Source: Jatrophihabitans sp.
Lineage (GTDB): Bacteria > Actinomycetota > Actinomycetes > Mycobacteriales > Jatrophihabitantaceae
Length of the DNA: 35,487 bases
Reading direction: 5' to 3'
Assembly (NCBI GenBank): GCA_025924515.1
Contig: JAICIE010000022.1
Span: 1-35,487, forward strand
The notes under the pieces are model-generated. The model saw nothing but the letters and a program-made list of their open reading frames with translations, did not search any database and had not been told where the DNA came from. Shown here piece by piece: positions 20,922 through 30,792 of the stretch (position 1 is the stretch's first letter; every line of letters starts with the position of its first letter). The position numbers and the translations under genes were made by a program.

Positions 20922-21662
20922 TCAAGCGGAGTCACGTGCGACGCGCAGCACACAGTCGCCGCACAGCCCGCCGGACGGCAGCCGGTAATAGAGGCAGCAG
21001 CTGTTGCGCAAGAAGTCCGGCGGCCGGCGCCGGACCGAGCCGGCGAGCGGGGCAGCCGTGAGCAACGCCGCCACGATGGCGTCGAGGTGCGACGCGGTCG
21101 CTGGACGGCGGCCGGCGAGCTGAGCCGCCGCCCCGACCACTGCCGAGGCGACGTTGCCCCACAGCAGCCGATCGGCGAGCCCGAACCGCTGCCCGTAGGC
21201 GCGGGCCAGCGGCGCGATCAGCGGCTCCACGACGAGGGTGCGCAGCTGCTCGGCAGCGACGCCGGCGTCCGCGTCGGCGTCGACGCCGGCGGCGGGTTCC
21301 GCTCGCACCGTCGTGAAGCCGATCGTCAGCGCGCCGCTTCGCCGCGGCCGCCACCAGGTGTTCCGCGGTGTCAGCGCCGGGACCGCGTCGGCGAGCACAG
21401 CGGTGGCCAGCACCGGCGAGACCAGCCGCGCGGCGACGTCCAGGAAGTGGATCGATGCCGCGACCCGCAGCTCGACGCTGCTCGCCCGGTCGCTCTGGCG
21501 GCAGGCCAGATCGCGACGGGTCGCGGCGACGACCGCGGCGTGAACCGTCGGCGTGCCGAGCAGGGCTGAGAGGGGCGACCAGCCGGGCCCGTGCACGTCC
21601 TCGGTCGTGAAGTACGGGCCGATCTGCGCGGCCTGACGTAACCCGGCCGCCAGGTCGCTCAC
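20922..21662 (-). CDS. FhuF-like (2Fe-2S) ferric-siderophore reductase family protein
   Basis: The 246-residue protein ends with the FhuF iron-sulfur motif: C222 and C223, ten residues, C234, two residues, C237 (NSCCLYYRLPSGGLCGDCVL). FhuF-family proteins reduce ferric iron in siderophores in the cytoplasm. The N-terminal two thirds (SALLGTPTVHAAVVAATRR, VELRVAASIHFLDVAARLV, LWGNVASAVVGAAAQLAG) is the weakly conserved helical domain of the family. No siderophore transport genes are adjacent, so the substrate is unknown. GTG 21662 has no ribosome site but has a -10-like TAGCGT 7 nt upstream. It lies 29 bp downstream of the lipoprotein gene on the same strand. Confidence 0.85.
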   Translation of the reverse strand: MSDLAAGLRQAAQIGPYFTTEDVHGPGWSPLSALLGTPTVHAAVVAATRRDLACRQSDRASSVELRVAASIHFLDVAARLVSPVLATAVLADAVPALTPRNTWWRPRRSGALTIGFTTVRAEPAAGVDADADAGVAAEQLRTLVVEPLIAPLARAYGQRFGLADRLLWGNVASAVVGAAAQLAGRRPATASHLDAIVAALLTAAPLAGSVRRRPPDFLRNSCCLYYRLPSGGLCGDCVLRVARDSA

Positions 21663-21669
21663 CGAACCA

Positions 21670-21675
21670 ACGCTA
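21670..21675 (-). promoter_or_regulatory. -10 element TAGCGT, candidate leaderless promoter of the FhuF-like gene
   Basis: On the minus strand TAGCGT is followed by 7 nt (TGGTTCG) and GTG 21662. It lies in the 29-bp gap after the lipoprotein gene and would let the FhuF-like gene be expressed separately, for instance under iron control, though no Fur/DtxR/IdeR box is seen. Confidence 0.45.
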
Positions 21676-21691
21676 ATGCGTCCGGGAGCCG

Positions 21692-22882
21692 TCAGGCGGC
21701 ATCCGAACTGCTGCCGCCGGACGGAATGATGTGCAGGACGCGTTCGTCTAGGCGCACGGGAGAACCGTGACCGTCGCGATTCGAGGTGGTGAGCCACAGC
21801 GCCCCGGCGTCGTCGGCGACGACGGTGCGGAGGCGTCCGTACCGGCCCGGCAGCAAAGTCGCGAAGTCGCCGAGCGCGCCGGTGTTCGGCTGCGCCGATG
21901 TCATCAGCAGCGCCCGCCCCGTCAGGCTCGTGACGTACAGGTTGGGGCCGAGGACGGCGCACCCGCCGGGGGCGTCCTTTCCGCTCGGCAGGACGGCGAC
22001 CGGCGGGTCGTACTGTCCCGCCGTGTCGGGCACGCCGTAGGACGCGCCGGCGCCGACGAGATTGACCGGATCCGGCCCGGCGCGCTGCTCGGTCTCGAAG
22101 ACGGCGCCGCTGTCCGGGTTGATGCACAGACCCGCGACGGATCCGAAGCCCGAAGCCCAGACGCGGCTGCGGATCGGGTTTCCCGGAGCGGGTCGGCCGA
22201 TGTCGGTGACGCGAAGAATCTTGCCGGCCAGGCTGGACGGGTCGCCCGCGAGCCGTGGCCGCCCTGCGTCGCCGGTCCCCACGTACAGATTTCCTGCCGG
22301 ACCGAAGACGATCCGCCCGGCGTTGCCCGTCCGTCCGACCGGGATCCCGGTGACGACCGGGGTGACCGGTCCGTGCAGGGTGAAGGCGACGACGCGGTTG
22401 TCGCGGCGGGTCGTGACATAGGCGAAGACCAGGTTGTCCTGCTCGTAGTTCGGCGAGAGGGCCAGGTCGAGCAGGCCGCCGTCGCCGGTGGTCCGCAGGC
22501 CGGAGAGCGTGCGCACCGTGTGTACCGGCCGTCCGGCGACGGGCTGCACCCGCACGATCCGACCGGTCGTCCGCTCGCCGACGAGCGCGGTGCCGTCCGG
22601 CATGATCGCGATCGCGGTCGGGGTGGTGAGGTTGGTGGCCACCACCGTCGGGTCCGTCTTCGGAGCCTTGCTCGGCCGCCTGGACGACGGCGAGCTGGGC
22701 CTCGATTGCTGTGGAGGCTGCGTGCTCGGGATCCCCGGCTGCGGCAGCCCCGGCGCCGCTCCGCCCTCGCCGCTGAACGACGGTTTCGGCCGCCAGTCCG
22801 GCGGCCCGCTAGTGCCGGGCGCGCATCCGGCCAGCGCCAGCGCGGCGATGCCCGTCGCGGCGGCGAGGATCCGGAGACGCAC
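21692..22882 (-). CDS. LppZ-like lipoprotein, PQQ-dependent sugar dehydrogenase fold
   Basis: The 396-residue protein has a lipoprotein signal peptide with lipobox LAGC (C20), then a Pro/Ser-rich tether (about 22-75) and a soluble glucose dehydrogenase-type six-bladed propeller: TNLTTPTAIAIMPDGTALVG, ERTTGRIVRVQP, GGLLDLALSPNYEQDNLVF, GRIVFGPAGNLYVGTGDAG, LAGKILRVTDIGRPAPGNP and VWASGFGSVAGLCINPDSG. In the recalled M. tuberculosis order, lipoprotein LppZ lies in the matching place between gatB and ilvB. Whether it binds PQQ or oxidises a sugar cannot be told. GTG 22882 is preceded by CAGACT-N6, possibly a -10 element. Confidence 0.88.
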   Translation of the reverse strand: MRLRILAAATGIAALALAGCAPGTSGPPDWRPKPSFSGEGGAAPGLPQPGIPSTQPPQQSRPSSPSSRRPSKAPKTDPTVVATNLTTPTAIAIMPDGTALVGERTTGRIVRVQPVAGRPVHTVRTLSGLRTTGDGGLLDLALSPNYEQDNLVFAYVTTRRDNRVVAFTLHGPVTPVVTGIPVGRTGNAGRIVFGPAGNLYVGTGDAGRPRLAGDPSSLAGKILRVTDIGRPAPGNPIRSRVWASGFGSVAGLCINPDSGAVFETEQRAGPDPVNLVGAGASYGVPDTAGQYDPPVAVLPSGKDAPGGCAVLGPNLYVTSLTGRALLMTSAQPNTGALGDFATLLPGRYGRLRTVVADDAGALWLTTSNRDGHGSPVRLDERVLHIIPSGGSSSDAA

Positions 22883-22916
22883 CCGTCCAGTCTGCCCGCG
22901 CCGCCTGAGTTCGACC

Positions 22917-22922
22917 TAGGCT
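22917..22922 (+). promoter_or_regulatory. -10 element TAGGCT, candidate leaderless promoter of the dehydrogenase gene
   Basis: TAGGCT is followed by 7 nt (CGACCCG) and GTG 22930. Only 47 bp separate this start from the divergent lipoprotein start, and no Shine-Dalgarno sequence is present. Confidence 0.55.
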
Positions 22923-22929
22923 CGACCCG

Positions 22930-23844
22930 GTGACGACCGTGTGCGTGCCCACCCAGGACGAGCGCGACGAGCTCGGCGAGCTTCCCGGCGGCGGGCGCGT
23001 CGTCGTCTGGGACGGCGCGGATGCGCCGGCCCCGGACATCACCGACATCGACTTCCTGGTCGGCAACTATCTCGGCGGCCCACCGAGCGCGGATGCTGTG
23101 CGCGAGCTTGCGGGATTGCGGGTCGTGCAACTGCTGTCCGCCGGTGTGGAGCCGTGGCTGCCGCTCCTGCCCGACGGGGTGACGCTGTGCAACGGGCGCG
23201 GCGTGCACGGCGGGTCGACGGCCGAGCTCGCCGTGGCCGGACTGCTCGGCCTGCTGCGGCGGCTGCCGGAGTTCGCCGCCGCACAGCATCGCGGCGAGTG
23301 GTCACCGGCCACCGCCGACGACCTCGACGGACTGCCCGTGCTCGTCCTGGGTGCCGGGGACATCGGGCAGCGCGTGGCTGCGGCGCTGCGGGTCTTCGAC
23401 GCTCAAGTGACCCTCGTCGGCCGGACGGCCCGCGGGGACGTCCGCACGTTGGCCGATGTCCCGGCGCTGCTGCCGGCGACCCGGGCGGTGGTCGTGACCG
23501 TGCCGCTCACCGAGCAGACCATGGGGCTCGTCGACGCCGGGTTCCTCGCCGCCCTGCCCGACGGTGCGATGCTCGTCAACGTGGCGCGCGGCCGGATCGT
23601 CGACACCGAGGCGCTGCTGGCCGAGTTGAAGCGCGAGCGACTGTCCGCGTTCCTCGACGTGACCGATCCGGAGCCACTGCCGCCCGGGCACCCGCTCTGG
23701 AGCGCGCCCAACGTCCTCGTCACACCGCACGTGGGCGGCGGGACGACCGGCTGGCGCCGGCGCGGCTACCGGCTCGTGCGCGAGCAACTGCGCCGGTATG
23801 CCGCGGGGGAGCCGCTGCTGAACGTCGTGTCCGGCGGTTACTAG
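22930..23844 (+). CDS. D-isomer-specific 2-hydroxyacid dehydrogenase
   Basis: The 304-residue protein is an NAD(P)-dependent 2-hydroxyacid dehydrogenase. Seen are the Rossmann loop VLVLGAGDIGQRVAAAL, VVVTVPLTEQTMGLVD, the catalytic Arg region LVNVARGRIVDTEAL, DVTDPEPLPPGHPLW with the acidic catalytic residue and the catalytic His in VLVTPHVGG. The substrate-binding N-terminus is short (GNYLGG, LLSAGVEPWL, CNGRGVHGGSTAELAVAGLL). It lacks the C-terminal ACT domain of long SerA, so phosphoglycerate dehydrogenase activity is not indicated; a glyoxylate/hydroxypyruvate-reductase-like role is a guess. GTG 22930 is supported by the -10-like TAGGCT 7 nt upstream. Its 3' end faces the PH gene 39 bp away. 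Confidence 0.88.
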   Translation: MTTVCVPTQDERDELGELPGGGRVVVWDGADAPAPDITDIDFLVGNYLGGPPSADAVRELAGLRVVQLLSAGVEPWLPLLPDGVTLCNGRGVHGGSTAELAVAGLLGLLRRLPEFAAAQHRGEWSPATADDLDGLPVLVLGAGDIGQRVAAALRVFDAQVTLVGRTARGDVRTLADVPALLPATRAVVVTVPLTEQTMGLVDAGFLAALPDGAMLVNVARGRIVDTEALLAELKRERLSAFLDVTDPEPLPPGHPLWSAPNVLVTPHVGGGTTGWRRRGYRLVREQLRRYAAGEPLLNVVSGGY

Positions 23845-23883
23845 GACGGGCGTCGTCCTGGGGCTCGCGCGGCGCCGGGACCG

Positions 23884-24336
23884 CTATCGTCGCCGCCGCG
23901 ACGGCGCGAACTTCGGCGTCGGCCGCGCCACGGGCGGCAGCCGGCCGTCACTGAGTTCTGCGACGTCATGCAGGTCGGCGACGCGCACGCACGGCAGCCG
24001 CACCGCGCCCTCGGCCACAACCGCGTACACCCGCGTGCCGCGGACCGACAGGCCTCGGATCTGCGCCCACGGCAGCCGGCGCCGGCCCAGCAGCGCCCGC
24101 ACCTCGATCCCGTCGGCAGAGACGACGGTCGCGGTGCGGGCGATGAAAAAGGCGATGATCACGGGAATCAGCACCAGAACCGCCCGCGGCCCCAGCACGG
24201 CGACCGACCCCTCGTCCCCGCCGCGCGCGAAGGCCAGCGGGGCAACCCCGAACAGTACGAACAGGACGACGAAGTAGGCCGACCGAGGCAGTCGGAACAC
24301 CCGCTCACGCAGCCGCGGCGCCGGGACGCTGGACAC
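23884..24336 (-). CDS. PH-domain membrane protein (Cfp6-like)
   Basis: The 150-residue protein has two N-terminal hydrophobic helices (SAYFVVLFVLFGVAPLAF; AVLVLIPVIIAFFIA) followed by a bacterial PH-like domain: TATVVSADGIEVRALLGRRR, LPWAQIRGLSVRGTRVYAVV and GAVRLPCVRVADLHDVAEL. The WxxIxxL pattern is typical of the actinobacterial DUF2581-type family that includes Cfp6. As I recall, cfp6 lies next to ilvB in M. tuberculosis, matching this position. The function is unknown. GTG 24336 is preceded by TACCGT-N6, and its promoter is back to back with that of ilvD. Confidence 0.85.
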   Translation of the reverse strand: MSSVPAPRLRERVFRLPRSAYFVVLFVLFGVAPLAFARGGDEGSVAVLGPRAVLVLIPVIIAFFIARTATVVSADGIEVRALLGRRRLPWAQIRGLSVRGTRVYAVVAEGAVRLPCVRVADLHDVAELSDGRLPPVARPTPKFAPSRRRR

Positions 24337-24342
24337 ACGTCG

Positions 24343-24348
24343 ACGGTA
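24343..24348 (-). promoter_or_regulatory. -10 element TACCGT, candidate leaderless promoter of the PH-domain gene
   Basis: On the minus strand TACCGT is followed by 6 nt (CGACGT) and GTG 24336. It lies 7 bp from the divergent ilvD -10 element, in a gap of only 31 bp between the two start codons. Confidence 0.5.
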
Positions 24349-24355
24349 GTGGCCC

Positions 24356-24361
24356 TATCGT
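24356..24361 (+). promoter_or_regulatory. -10 element TATCGT, candidate leaderless promoter of ilvD
   Basis: TATCGT is followed by 6 nt (TGCGCC) and GTG 24368. No ribosome site precedes the start. Confidence 0.5.
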
Positions 24362-24367
24362 TGCGCC

Positions 24368-26056
24368 GTGAGCAGCCAGCCCCGCGCGCACCGCAAGCCG
24401 CACAGCTCCGTCGTCACGGACGGACTCGAACGCGCCGCGGCCCGCGGCATGCTCCGGGCGGTCGGCATGGGCGACGACGACTGGCGCAAACCGCAGATCG
24501 GGGTCGCGTCCTCGTGGAACGAGATCACGCCCTGCAACCTGTCCCTCGACCGCCTGGCGAAGAAGGCCAAGATCGGGGTCCGGGGAGCCGACGGCTTTCC
24601 CCTGGAATTCGGCACCATATCTGTGTCGGACGGCATCTCGATGGGCCACGACGGCATGCACTACTCGCTGGTGTCGCGGGAGGTCATCGCCGACTCCGTC
24701 GAGACCGTCTTCCGCGCCGAGCAGCTCGACGGAGCCGTGCTCTTGGCCGGCTGCGACAAGTCGCTGCCCGGGATGATGATGGCCGCCGCCCGGCTCGACG
24801 TCGCCGCGGTCTTCCTCTACGCCGGGGCCACGCTGCCCGGCCGCTATCGCGACCGCAACGTCACCATCATCGACGCGTTCGAGGCCGTGGGCGCCTGCCT
24901 GGCCGGACGGATGACCCGCGACGAGGTCAGCGAGATCGAGAGGGCCATCTGCCCCGGCGAGGGGGCGTGCGGCGGCATGTACACCGCGAACACCATGGCC
25001 GCGGCCGGCGAGGCGCTCGGGTTGTCGCTGCCGGGCAGCGCCTCCCCTCCGGCGCCGGACTCGCGGCGCGACCACTACGCCGAACGGTCCGGCGAGGCGG
25101 CCGTGCATCTCGTCGACGCCGGGATCACCGCTCGCCAGGTCCTCACCCGCGAGGCCTTCGACAACGCGATCACGGTCGTGATGGCGCTCGGCGGGTCGAC
25201 GAACGCCGTCCTGCACCTGCTGGCGATCGCGCACGAGGCGAAGGTCGAGTTGACGCTCGACGATTTCAACCGCATCGGTGACCGGGTGCCGCATCTGGCC
25301 GACGTGAAACCCTTCGGCGAGTACGTGATGACCGACGTCGACGCGATCGGCGGGGTGCCGGTGGTGATGAAGGCGCTGCTCGACGCGGGATTGCTGCACG
25401 GCGACGCGCTCACCGTGACCGGCCGCTCGGTGGCATAGAACCTCCGCGACCTCGCACCGCCCGACCCCGACGGCAAGATCATCCGCGCGATCAGCGACCC
25501 GATCCACCGCACCGGCGGAATCACCGTCCTCAAGGGAAATCTCGCTCCTGAAGGGGCGGTCGTGAAGAGCGCCGGCTTCGACGCCGACGTCTTCGAGGGG
25601 ACCGCTCGCGTGTTCGACAGGGAGCAGGCGGCGATGGAAGCGCTGGCCGCCGGCACGTTGAAGAAGGACGACGTCGTCGTGATCCGCTGGGAGGGACCGC
25701 GCGGCGGTCCGGGGATGCGCGAGATGCTGCAGATCACCGGCGCCATCAAGGGCGCCGGACTGGGCAAGGACGTCCTGCTGCTCACCGACGGCCGCTTCTC
25801 GGGCGGGACGACCGGGCTCTGCATCGGGCACATCGCTCCGGAGGCCGCGGTCGGCGGTCCGCTCGCGCTGGTGCAGGACGGCGACCGGATCCGGCTCGAC
25901 ATGGGCGCGCGGACCCTGGACCTCCTGGTCGACGAGGACGACCTCAGCCGGCGCCGCGCGGAGTGGAAACCGCTCGCGCCGCGCTTCGACTACGGCGTGC
26001 TCGGCAAATACGCGAAGCTCGTCGGCTCCGCGGCGCAGGGCGCGATCTGTCAATAG
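24368..26056 (+). pseudogene. ilvD: Dihydroxy-acid dehydratase, interrupted by one in-frame TAG
   Basis: IlvD dehydrates 2,3-dihydroxy acids to the 2-oxo acids for Val, Ile and Leu, using an Fe-S cluster. The frame spans 563 codons, normal for the family, with [61 protein letters not shown] and, after the break, [20 protein letters not shown]. At codon 357 (25436-25438) TAG stands where relatives usually have GAG (context VTGRSVA[17 protein letters not shown]). The frame is the same on both sides and I saw no other lesion. If real, the product stops at residue 356 and loses part of the substrate-binding C-terminus. A GTG at 25562 opens a 164-residue frame but has no ribosome site. A sequencing error is equally possible. 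Confidence 0.9.
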
Positions 26057-26145
26057 CTCGTCCGGTTCCTTGCAAGAACGCGACACGGCCGCCCCTCCTG
26101 ATCAACGACCGCTGTGCGACGTCTGCCGGGGACGCAACGCCGTGC

Positions 26146-26151
26146 TAGGGT
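26146..26151 (+). promoter_or_regulatory. -10 element TAGGGT of the ilvB leader transcript
   Basis: TAGGGT is followed by 6 nt (TCGACC) and GTG 26158, the start of the leader peptide. The transcript would begin at the leader peptide start codon. An imperfect palindrome, GTTCCTTGCAAGAAC (26065-26079), lies about 70 bp upstream. Confidence 0.6.
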
Positions 26152-26157
26152 TCGACC

Positions 26158-26196
26158 GTGCGAAAGCTCGTACTTATCGCCAGGCGCGTCCGCTGA
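26158..26196 (+). CDS. ilvB leader peptide [12 protein letters not shown]
   Basis: GTG CGA AAG CTC GTA CTT ATC GCC AGG CGC GTC CGC TGA encodes 12 residues with Leu-Val-Leu-Ile in a row and a later Val. GTA and CTT are uncommon codons in such a GC-rich genome, so translation would be sensitive to charged tRNA supply. The stop lies inside the first hairpin (26184-26216) and a terminator follows. This is the layout of ilvB attenuation known in other actinobacteria such as Corynebacterium. There is no ribosome site; the -10 element 6 nt upstream implies leaderless translation. Confidence 0.75.
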   Translation: MRKLVLIARRVR

Positions 26197-26216
26197 GCTC
26201 CTCAGCTCCGACGCGC
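26184..26216 (+). promoter_or_regulatory. ilvB leader pause hairpin
   Basis: GCGCGTC (26184-26190) pairs with GACGCGC (26210-26216), and inside it GCTGAG (26192-26197) pairs with CTCAGC (26201-26206). The hairpin covers the end and stop codon of the leader peptide, so a ribosome finishing or stalling there would change it. Alternatively CGTGCGAA (26157-26164) can pair with TTCGCACG (26231-26238), the 3' arm region of the terminator. Confidence 0.55.
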
Positions 26217-26219
26217 AGA

Positions 26220-26249
26220 CCCTTCGTGCATTCGCACGAGGGGTTTTTT
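26220..26249 (+). terminator. ilvB attenuator terminator
   Basis: CCCTTCGTGC (26220-26229) pairs with GCACGAGGGG (26234-26243), ten pairs including one G-U, with loop ATTC, followed by six T (26244-26249). This is a textbook intrinsic terminator, rare in a GC-rich genome, placed 47 bp before the ilvB start and after the leader peptide. Confidence 0.85.
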
Positions 26250-26296
26250 GTTGGGCGACCAAGCATTCGCAGTACGTCGAGGGAAAGGACGGCGCG

Positions 26297-28063
26297 ATGA
26301 CCCAGTCGATTACCGGGGCGCAAGCACTGGTGCGTTCGCTGGAAGAGGTCGGAGCCGACGTCGTCTTCGGGATCCCCGGCGGAGCGATCCTGCCCGCCTA
26401 CGACCCCCTGTACGACTCGACCAAGGTCCGGCACATCCTGGTGCGGCACGAACAGGGCGCCGGGCACGCCGCGGAGGGGTACGCGCAGGCGACAGGCCGG
26501 GTCGGGGTCTGCCTAGCCACCTCCGGACCCGGCGCGACCAACCTGGTCACCCCGATCGCCGACGCCTACATGGATTCGGTGCCGATCGTCGCGATCACCG
26601 GCCAGGTCGGACGCCCGCTCATCGGCACCGACGCGTTCCAAGAAGCCGACATCAGTGGCATCACCCTGCCGATCACCAAGCACAACTTCCTCGTGCAGTC
26701 GCCGGAGGAGATTCCCCGGGTGATCGCAGAGGCGTTCCACCTGGCTTCCACCGGACGCCCCGGCCCGGTCCTGGTCGACCTGCCCAAGGACGTTCTGCAG
26801 AGCCCGATGCAGTTCAGCTGGCCGCCGCAGATCAACCTGCCCGGGTATCGGCCGGTCACCCGGCCGCACGGCAAGCAGGTTCGCGAGGCGGCCCGGCTGG
26901 TCGCCGCAGCCCGCCGTCCCGTCCTGTACGTCGGCGGTGGCGTGCTCAAAGCGCACGCGTCAGCGCAGCTGCGTGAGCTCGCCGAGATGACCGGCATTCC
27001 CGTCGTGACGACCCTGATGGCGCGCGGCGCGTTCCCGGACAGCCACCGGCAGCATCTCGGGATGCCGGGGATGCACGGGTCGGTGTCGGCGGTCACCGCG
27101 CTGCAGAAGGCGGATCTGCTGATCGCCCTCGGCACCCGGTTCGACGACCGGGTGACCGGCCGGCTCGACACGTTCGCGCCGCACGCGGCCGTCATCCACG
27201 CCGACATCGATCCCGCCGAGATCGGCAAGAACCGCACCGCGGACGTGCCGATCGTCGGCGACGTCCGGGAGGTCCTCACCGAGCTCATCTCGGCCGTGCG
27301 CGCCGAATACAGTGCCGGCAACCGCGCCGACCTCGCCGGCTGGTGGCGGACCCTCGACCAGTGGCTAGAGACCTATCCGCTCGGCTACGACGACCCCGTT
27401 GACGGCACGCTGGCCCCGCAGTACGTCATCCAGCGGCTCGGCGAGCTGTCCGGTCCGGATGCGATCTTCGCCGCCGGCGTGGGGCAGCACCAGATGTGGG
27501 CCGCGCAATTCATCAAGTACGAGCAGCCGCACACGTGGCTGAACTCCGGCGGGCTGGGCACGATGGGCTACTCGGTGCCTGCCGCCATGGGCGCGAAGGT
27601 CGGTTGCCCGGACCGGTTGGTCTGGTCGATCGACGGGGACGGCTGCTTCCAGATGACGAATCAGGAACTGGCCACCTGCGCCATCGAAAGAATTCCGATC
27701 AAGGTGGCCGTGATCAACAACGGCAATCTCGGCATGGTTCGTCAGTGGCAGACACTGTTCTACGACGAGCGCTACAGCCAAACCGATCTCGGCACGCATA
27801 AGCACAGGATTCCTGACTTCGTCAAACTCGCGGACGCCTACGGCTGCGTGGGTCTGCGCTGCGAGACGAAGAGTGACGTCGACGCGACCATCAGGAAGGC
27901 GATGGAGATCGACGACGTGCCGGTGGTCGTCGACTTCATCGTCGGCAAGGACGCGCAGGTGTGGCCGATGGTGGCCGCGGGTGCGAGCAACGACGAGATC
28001 CAGGCCGCTCGCAACATCCGGCCGGCCTACGAGGGCGACGAGGGGGAGTGGGGACAGAAGTGA
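26297..28063 (+). CDS. ilvB: Acetolactate synthase large subunit
   Basis: The 588-residue ThDP enzyme makes acetolactate or acetohydroxybutyrate, the first common step to Val, Leu and Ile. The activating glutamate is E52 in [33 protein letters not shown], the ThDP-Mg motif starting GDG at 447-449 ([16 protein letters not shown]) and [12 protein letters not shown] are present. ATG 26297 has AAAGGA about 7 nt upstream; in-frame starts farther 5' fall in the attenuator and are rejected. ilvN overlaps the stop (GTGA) and ilvC follows, forming an ilvBNC operon controlled by the leader attenuator. Confidence 0.97.
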   Translation: MTQSITGAQALVRSLEEVGADVVFGIPGGAILPAYDPLYDSTKVRHILVRHEQGAGHAAEGYAQATGRVGVCLATSGPGATNLVTPIADAYMDSVPIVAITGQVGRPLIGTDAFQEADISGITLPITKHNFLVQSPEEIPRVIAEAFHLASTGRPGPVLVDLPKDVLQSPMQFSWPPQINLPGYRPVTRPHGKQVREAARLVAAARRPVLYVGGGVLKAHASAQLRELAEMTGIPVVTTLMARGAFPDSHRQHLGMPGMHGSVSAVTALQKADLLIALGTRFDDRVTGRLDTFAPHAAVIHADIDPAEIGKNRTADVPIVGDVREVLTELISAVRAEYSAGNRADLAGWWRTLDQWLETYPLGYDDPVDGTLAPQYVIQRLGELSGPDAIFAAGVGQHQMWAAQFIKYEQPHTWLNSGGLGTMGYSVPAAMGAKVGCPDRLVWSIDGDGCFQMTNQELATCAIERIPIKVAVINNGNLGMVRQWQTLFYDERYSQTDLGTHKHRIPDFVKLADAYGCVGLRCETKSDVDATIRKAMEIDDVPVVVDFIVGKDAQVWPMVAAGASNDEIQAARNIRPAYEGDEGEWGQK

Positions 28064-28584
28064 GCACCCACACGCTCTCCGTGCTGGTCGAGAACAAGCC
28101 GGGTGTCCTGGCCCGGGTGGCGGGATTGTTCAGCCGGCGCGGCTTCAACATCGAGTCGCTGGCGGTCGGCCCCACAGAGCATCCCGAGGTCTCGCGCATG
28201 ACGATCCTGGTGAGCGTCGAGGGGACCGCGCTGGAGCAGGTCACCAAGCAGCTGAACAAGCTGGTCAACGTCCTGAAGATCGTGGAGCTTGAGGAGAGGC
28301 AGGCCGTCCAGCGCGAATTGCTCCTCGTCAAGGTGCGCGCCGACGACAGCGTGCGCCGCGACGTCCTGCAGATCGTCGAACTGTTCCGCGCCAAGGTCGC
28401 CGACGTGACCCCCGAGGCGTTGACGATCGAACTGTCGGGGCGTCCCGACAAGCTCGAGGCCATGCTGCGGATGATCGAGCCCTACGGCATCCGCGAGATG
28501 GTGCAGTCCGGCGTCGTCGCGCTGGGCCGCGGTCCCCGATCGATGACCCAGGCAGCCCTGCGCTCCGTCGAACGAAGCGCGTAG
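28060..28584 (+). CDS. ilvN: Acetolactate synthase small (regulatory) subunit
   Basis: The 174-residue subunit activates IlvB and confers valine feedback inhibition. The N-terminal ACT domain is clear: [47 protein letters not shown]; the C-terminal domain contains [19 protein letters not shown] and IRELSG-like [20 protein letters not shown], ending in [19 protein letters not shown] 28060 overlaps the ilvB TGA in a GTGA junction, so translation is coupled to give both subunits together. Length is normal. Confidence 0.96.
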   Translation: MSTHTLSVLVENKPGVLARVAGLFSRRGFNIESLAVGPTEHPEVSRMTILVSVEGTALEQVTKQLNKLVNVLKIVELEERQAVQRELLLVKVRADDSVRRDVLQIVELFRAKVADVTPEALTIELSGRPDKLEAMLRMIEPYGIREMVQSGVVALGRGPRSMTQAALRSVERSA

Positions 28585-29634
<1,050 letters not shown>

Positions 29635-29745
29635 CGCCGTCCTCGCTCCTTGATCGACACACCAAATCTGTCGCTATCACGACCGGATCGGTCTGATGAT
29701 CACGGGCGGGCGGGACCGGCGGAGCGCACGGGCGCGGAGGCACCG

Positions 29746-30768
29746 ATGAGGCTGGCGGTGATCCCGGGCGACGGGATCGGTGCCGAGGTCACCGAGCAGG
29801 CCCTGCGGGTGCTCGACGCGGTGGTGCCCGGCGTGACGGCCGTGCACTTCGATCTGGGCGCCACGCGCTATCACCGCACCGGCGAGGTGCTGCCGGACGA
29901 CGCCCTGGAGGAGATCGCCCAGCACGACGCGATCCTGCTCGGGGCGGTCGGTGACCCGTCCGTGCCCTCCGGCGTGCTCGAGCGCGGGCTGCTGCTGAAG
30001 CTGCGCTTCGCGCTCGACCACCACGTCAACCTGCGCCCGGCCAAGCTGTATCCGGGCGTCCGCACGCCGTTGGCGGGGTCGCCGCCGATCGACTTCGTCG
30101 TCGTCCGGGAGGGCACCGAGGGCCCGTACGCCGGCAACGGCGGGTCGCTGCGCAAGGGAACCCCGCACGAAATCGCCACCGAGGTCAGCGTCAACACCGC
30201 CTACGGGGTGGAACGGGTGGTGCGCGACGCGTTCGCCCGTGCCCGGCTGCGCCGCAAACACCTGACGCTGGTGCACAAGAACAACGTCCTCACCAATGCC
30301 GGCGACTTGTGGTTTCGCACCGTCCAGCGCGTGCACGACGAATTCGAGGACGTCGAGATCGCGTACCACCACGTCGACGCGGCGACCATCTACCTCGTCA
30401 CCGACCCGGGCCGTTACGACGTCATCGTCACCGACAACCTCTTCGGCGACATCCTCACCGACCTGGCAGCGGCGATCGCGGGCGGCATCGGGCTCGCGGC
30501 GAGCGGAAACCTCGACGTCAGCCGTGCGCACCCCTCGATGTTCGAACCCGTGCATGGATCGGCCCCCGACATCGCCGGACAGGGCAAGGCCGACCCGACC
30601 GCGGCCGTCCTCTCGGTGTCGATGCTGCTGCAACACCTCGGATACGAGGACGAGGCGGCGCGGGTCGAGCAGGCCGTGGCCGATGACCTCGCCAGTCGCG
30701 ACCAGGCGGCGCCCGGCAGCACAGAGGAGATCGGCGAGCGGCTGGCCAAGGCCGCGGCGGGTGAATAG
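29746..30768 (+). CDS. leuB: 3-isopropylmalate dehydrogenase
   Basis: The 340-residue enzyme oxidatively decarboxylates 3-isopropylmalate in leucine synthesis; with CimA it can also act on 3-methylmalate. Seen are [76 protein letters not shown] and [23 protein letters not shown] 29746 follows GGAGG at 29736-29740, so the in-frame start at 29650 is rejected. A 111-bp gap after ilvC may carry a promoter: TTGATC and TATCAC stand 19 bp apart near 29650-29680, and GACCG-GAT-CGGTC near 29687 is a small palindrome. leuC, leuD and leuA are not in the window. Confidence 0.96.
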   Translation: MRLAVIPGDGIGAEVTEQALRVLDAVVPGVTAVHFDLGATRYHRTGEVLPDDALEEIAQHDAILLGAVGDPSVPSGVLERGLLLKLRFALDHHVNLRPAKLYPGVRTPLAGSPPIDFVVVREGTEGPYAGNGGSLRKGTPHEIATEVSVNTAYGVERVVRDAFARARLRRKHLTLVHKNNVLTNAGDLWFRTVQRVHDEFEDVEIAYHHVDAATIYLVTDPGRYDVIVTDNLFGDILTDLAAAIAGGIGLAASGNLDVSRAHPSMFEPVHGSAPDIAGQGKADPTAAVLSVSMLLQHLGYEDEAARVEQAVADDLASRDQAAPGSTEEIGERLAKAAAGE

Positions 30769-30792
30769 CGACAGGCAACCTGAAGGATCGAC

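Noticed and set aside
25436-25438. TAG in ilvD as programmed recoding (pyrrolysine or suppressor read-through)
   Set aside because: No recoding element, suppressor tRNA or pyl gene is visible, TAG is used as an ordinary stop by other genes here (for example 16804-16806), and the expected residue is an ordinary Glu.
25562-26056. Separate 164-residue gene downstream of the ilvD stop
   Set aside because: It is the C-terminal part of the same IlvD protein in the same frame, with no ribosome site at GTG 25562. It is better described as part of the interrupted gene.
26057-26296. T-box or riboswitch in front of ilvB
   Set aside because: No T-box consensus or specifier structure is seen; the short leader peptide with branched-chain codons and a terminator explains the region better.
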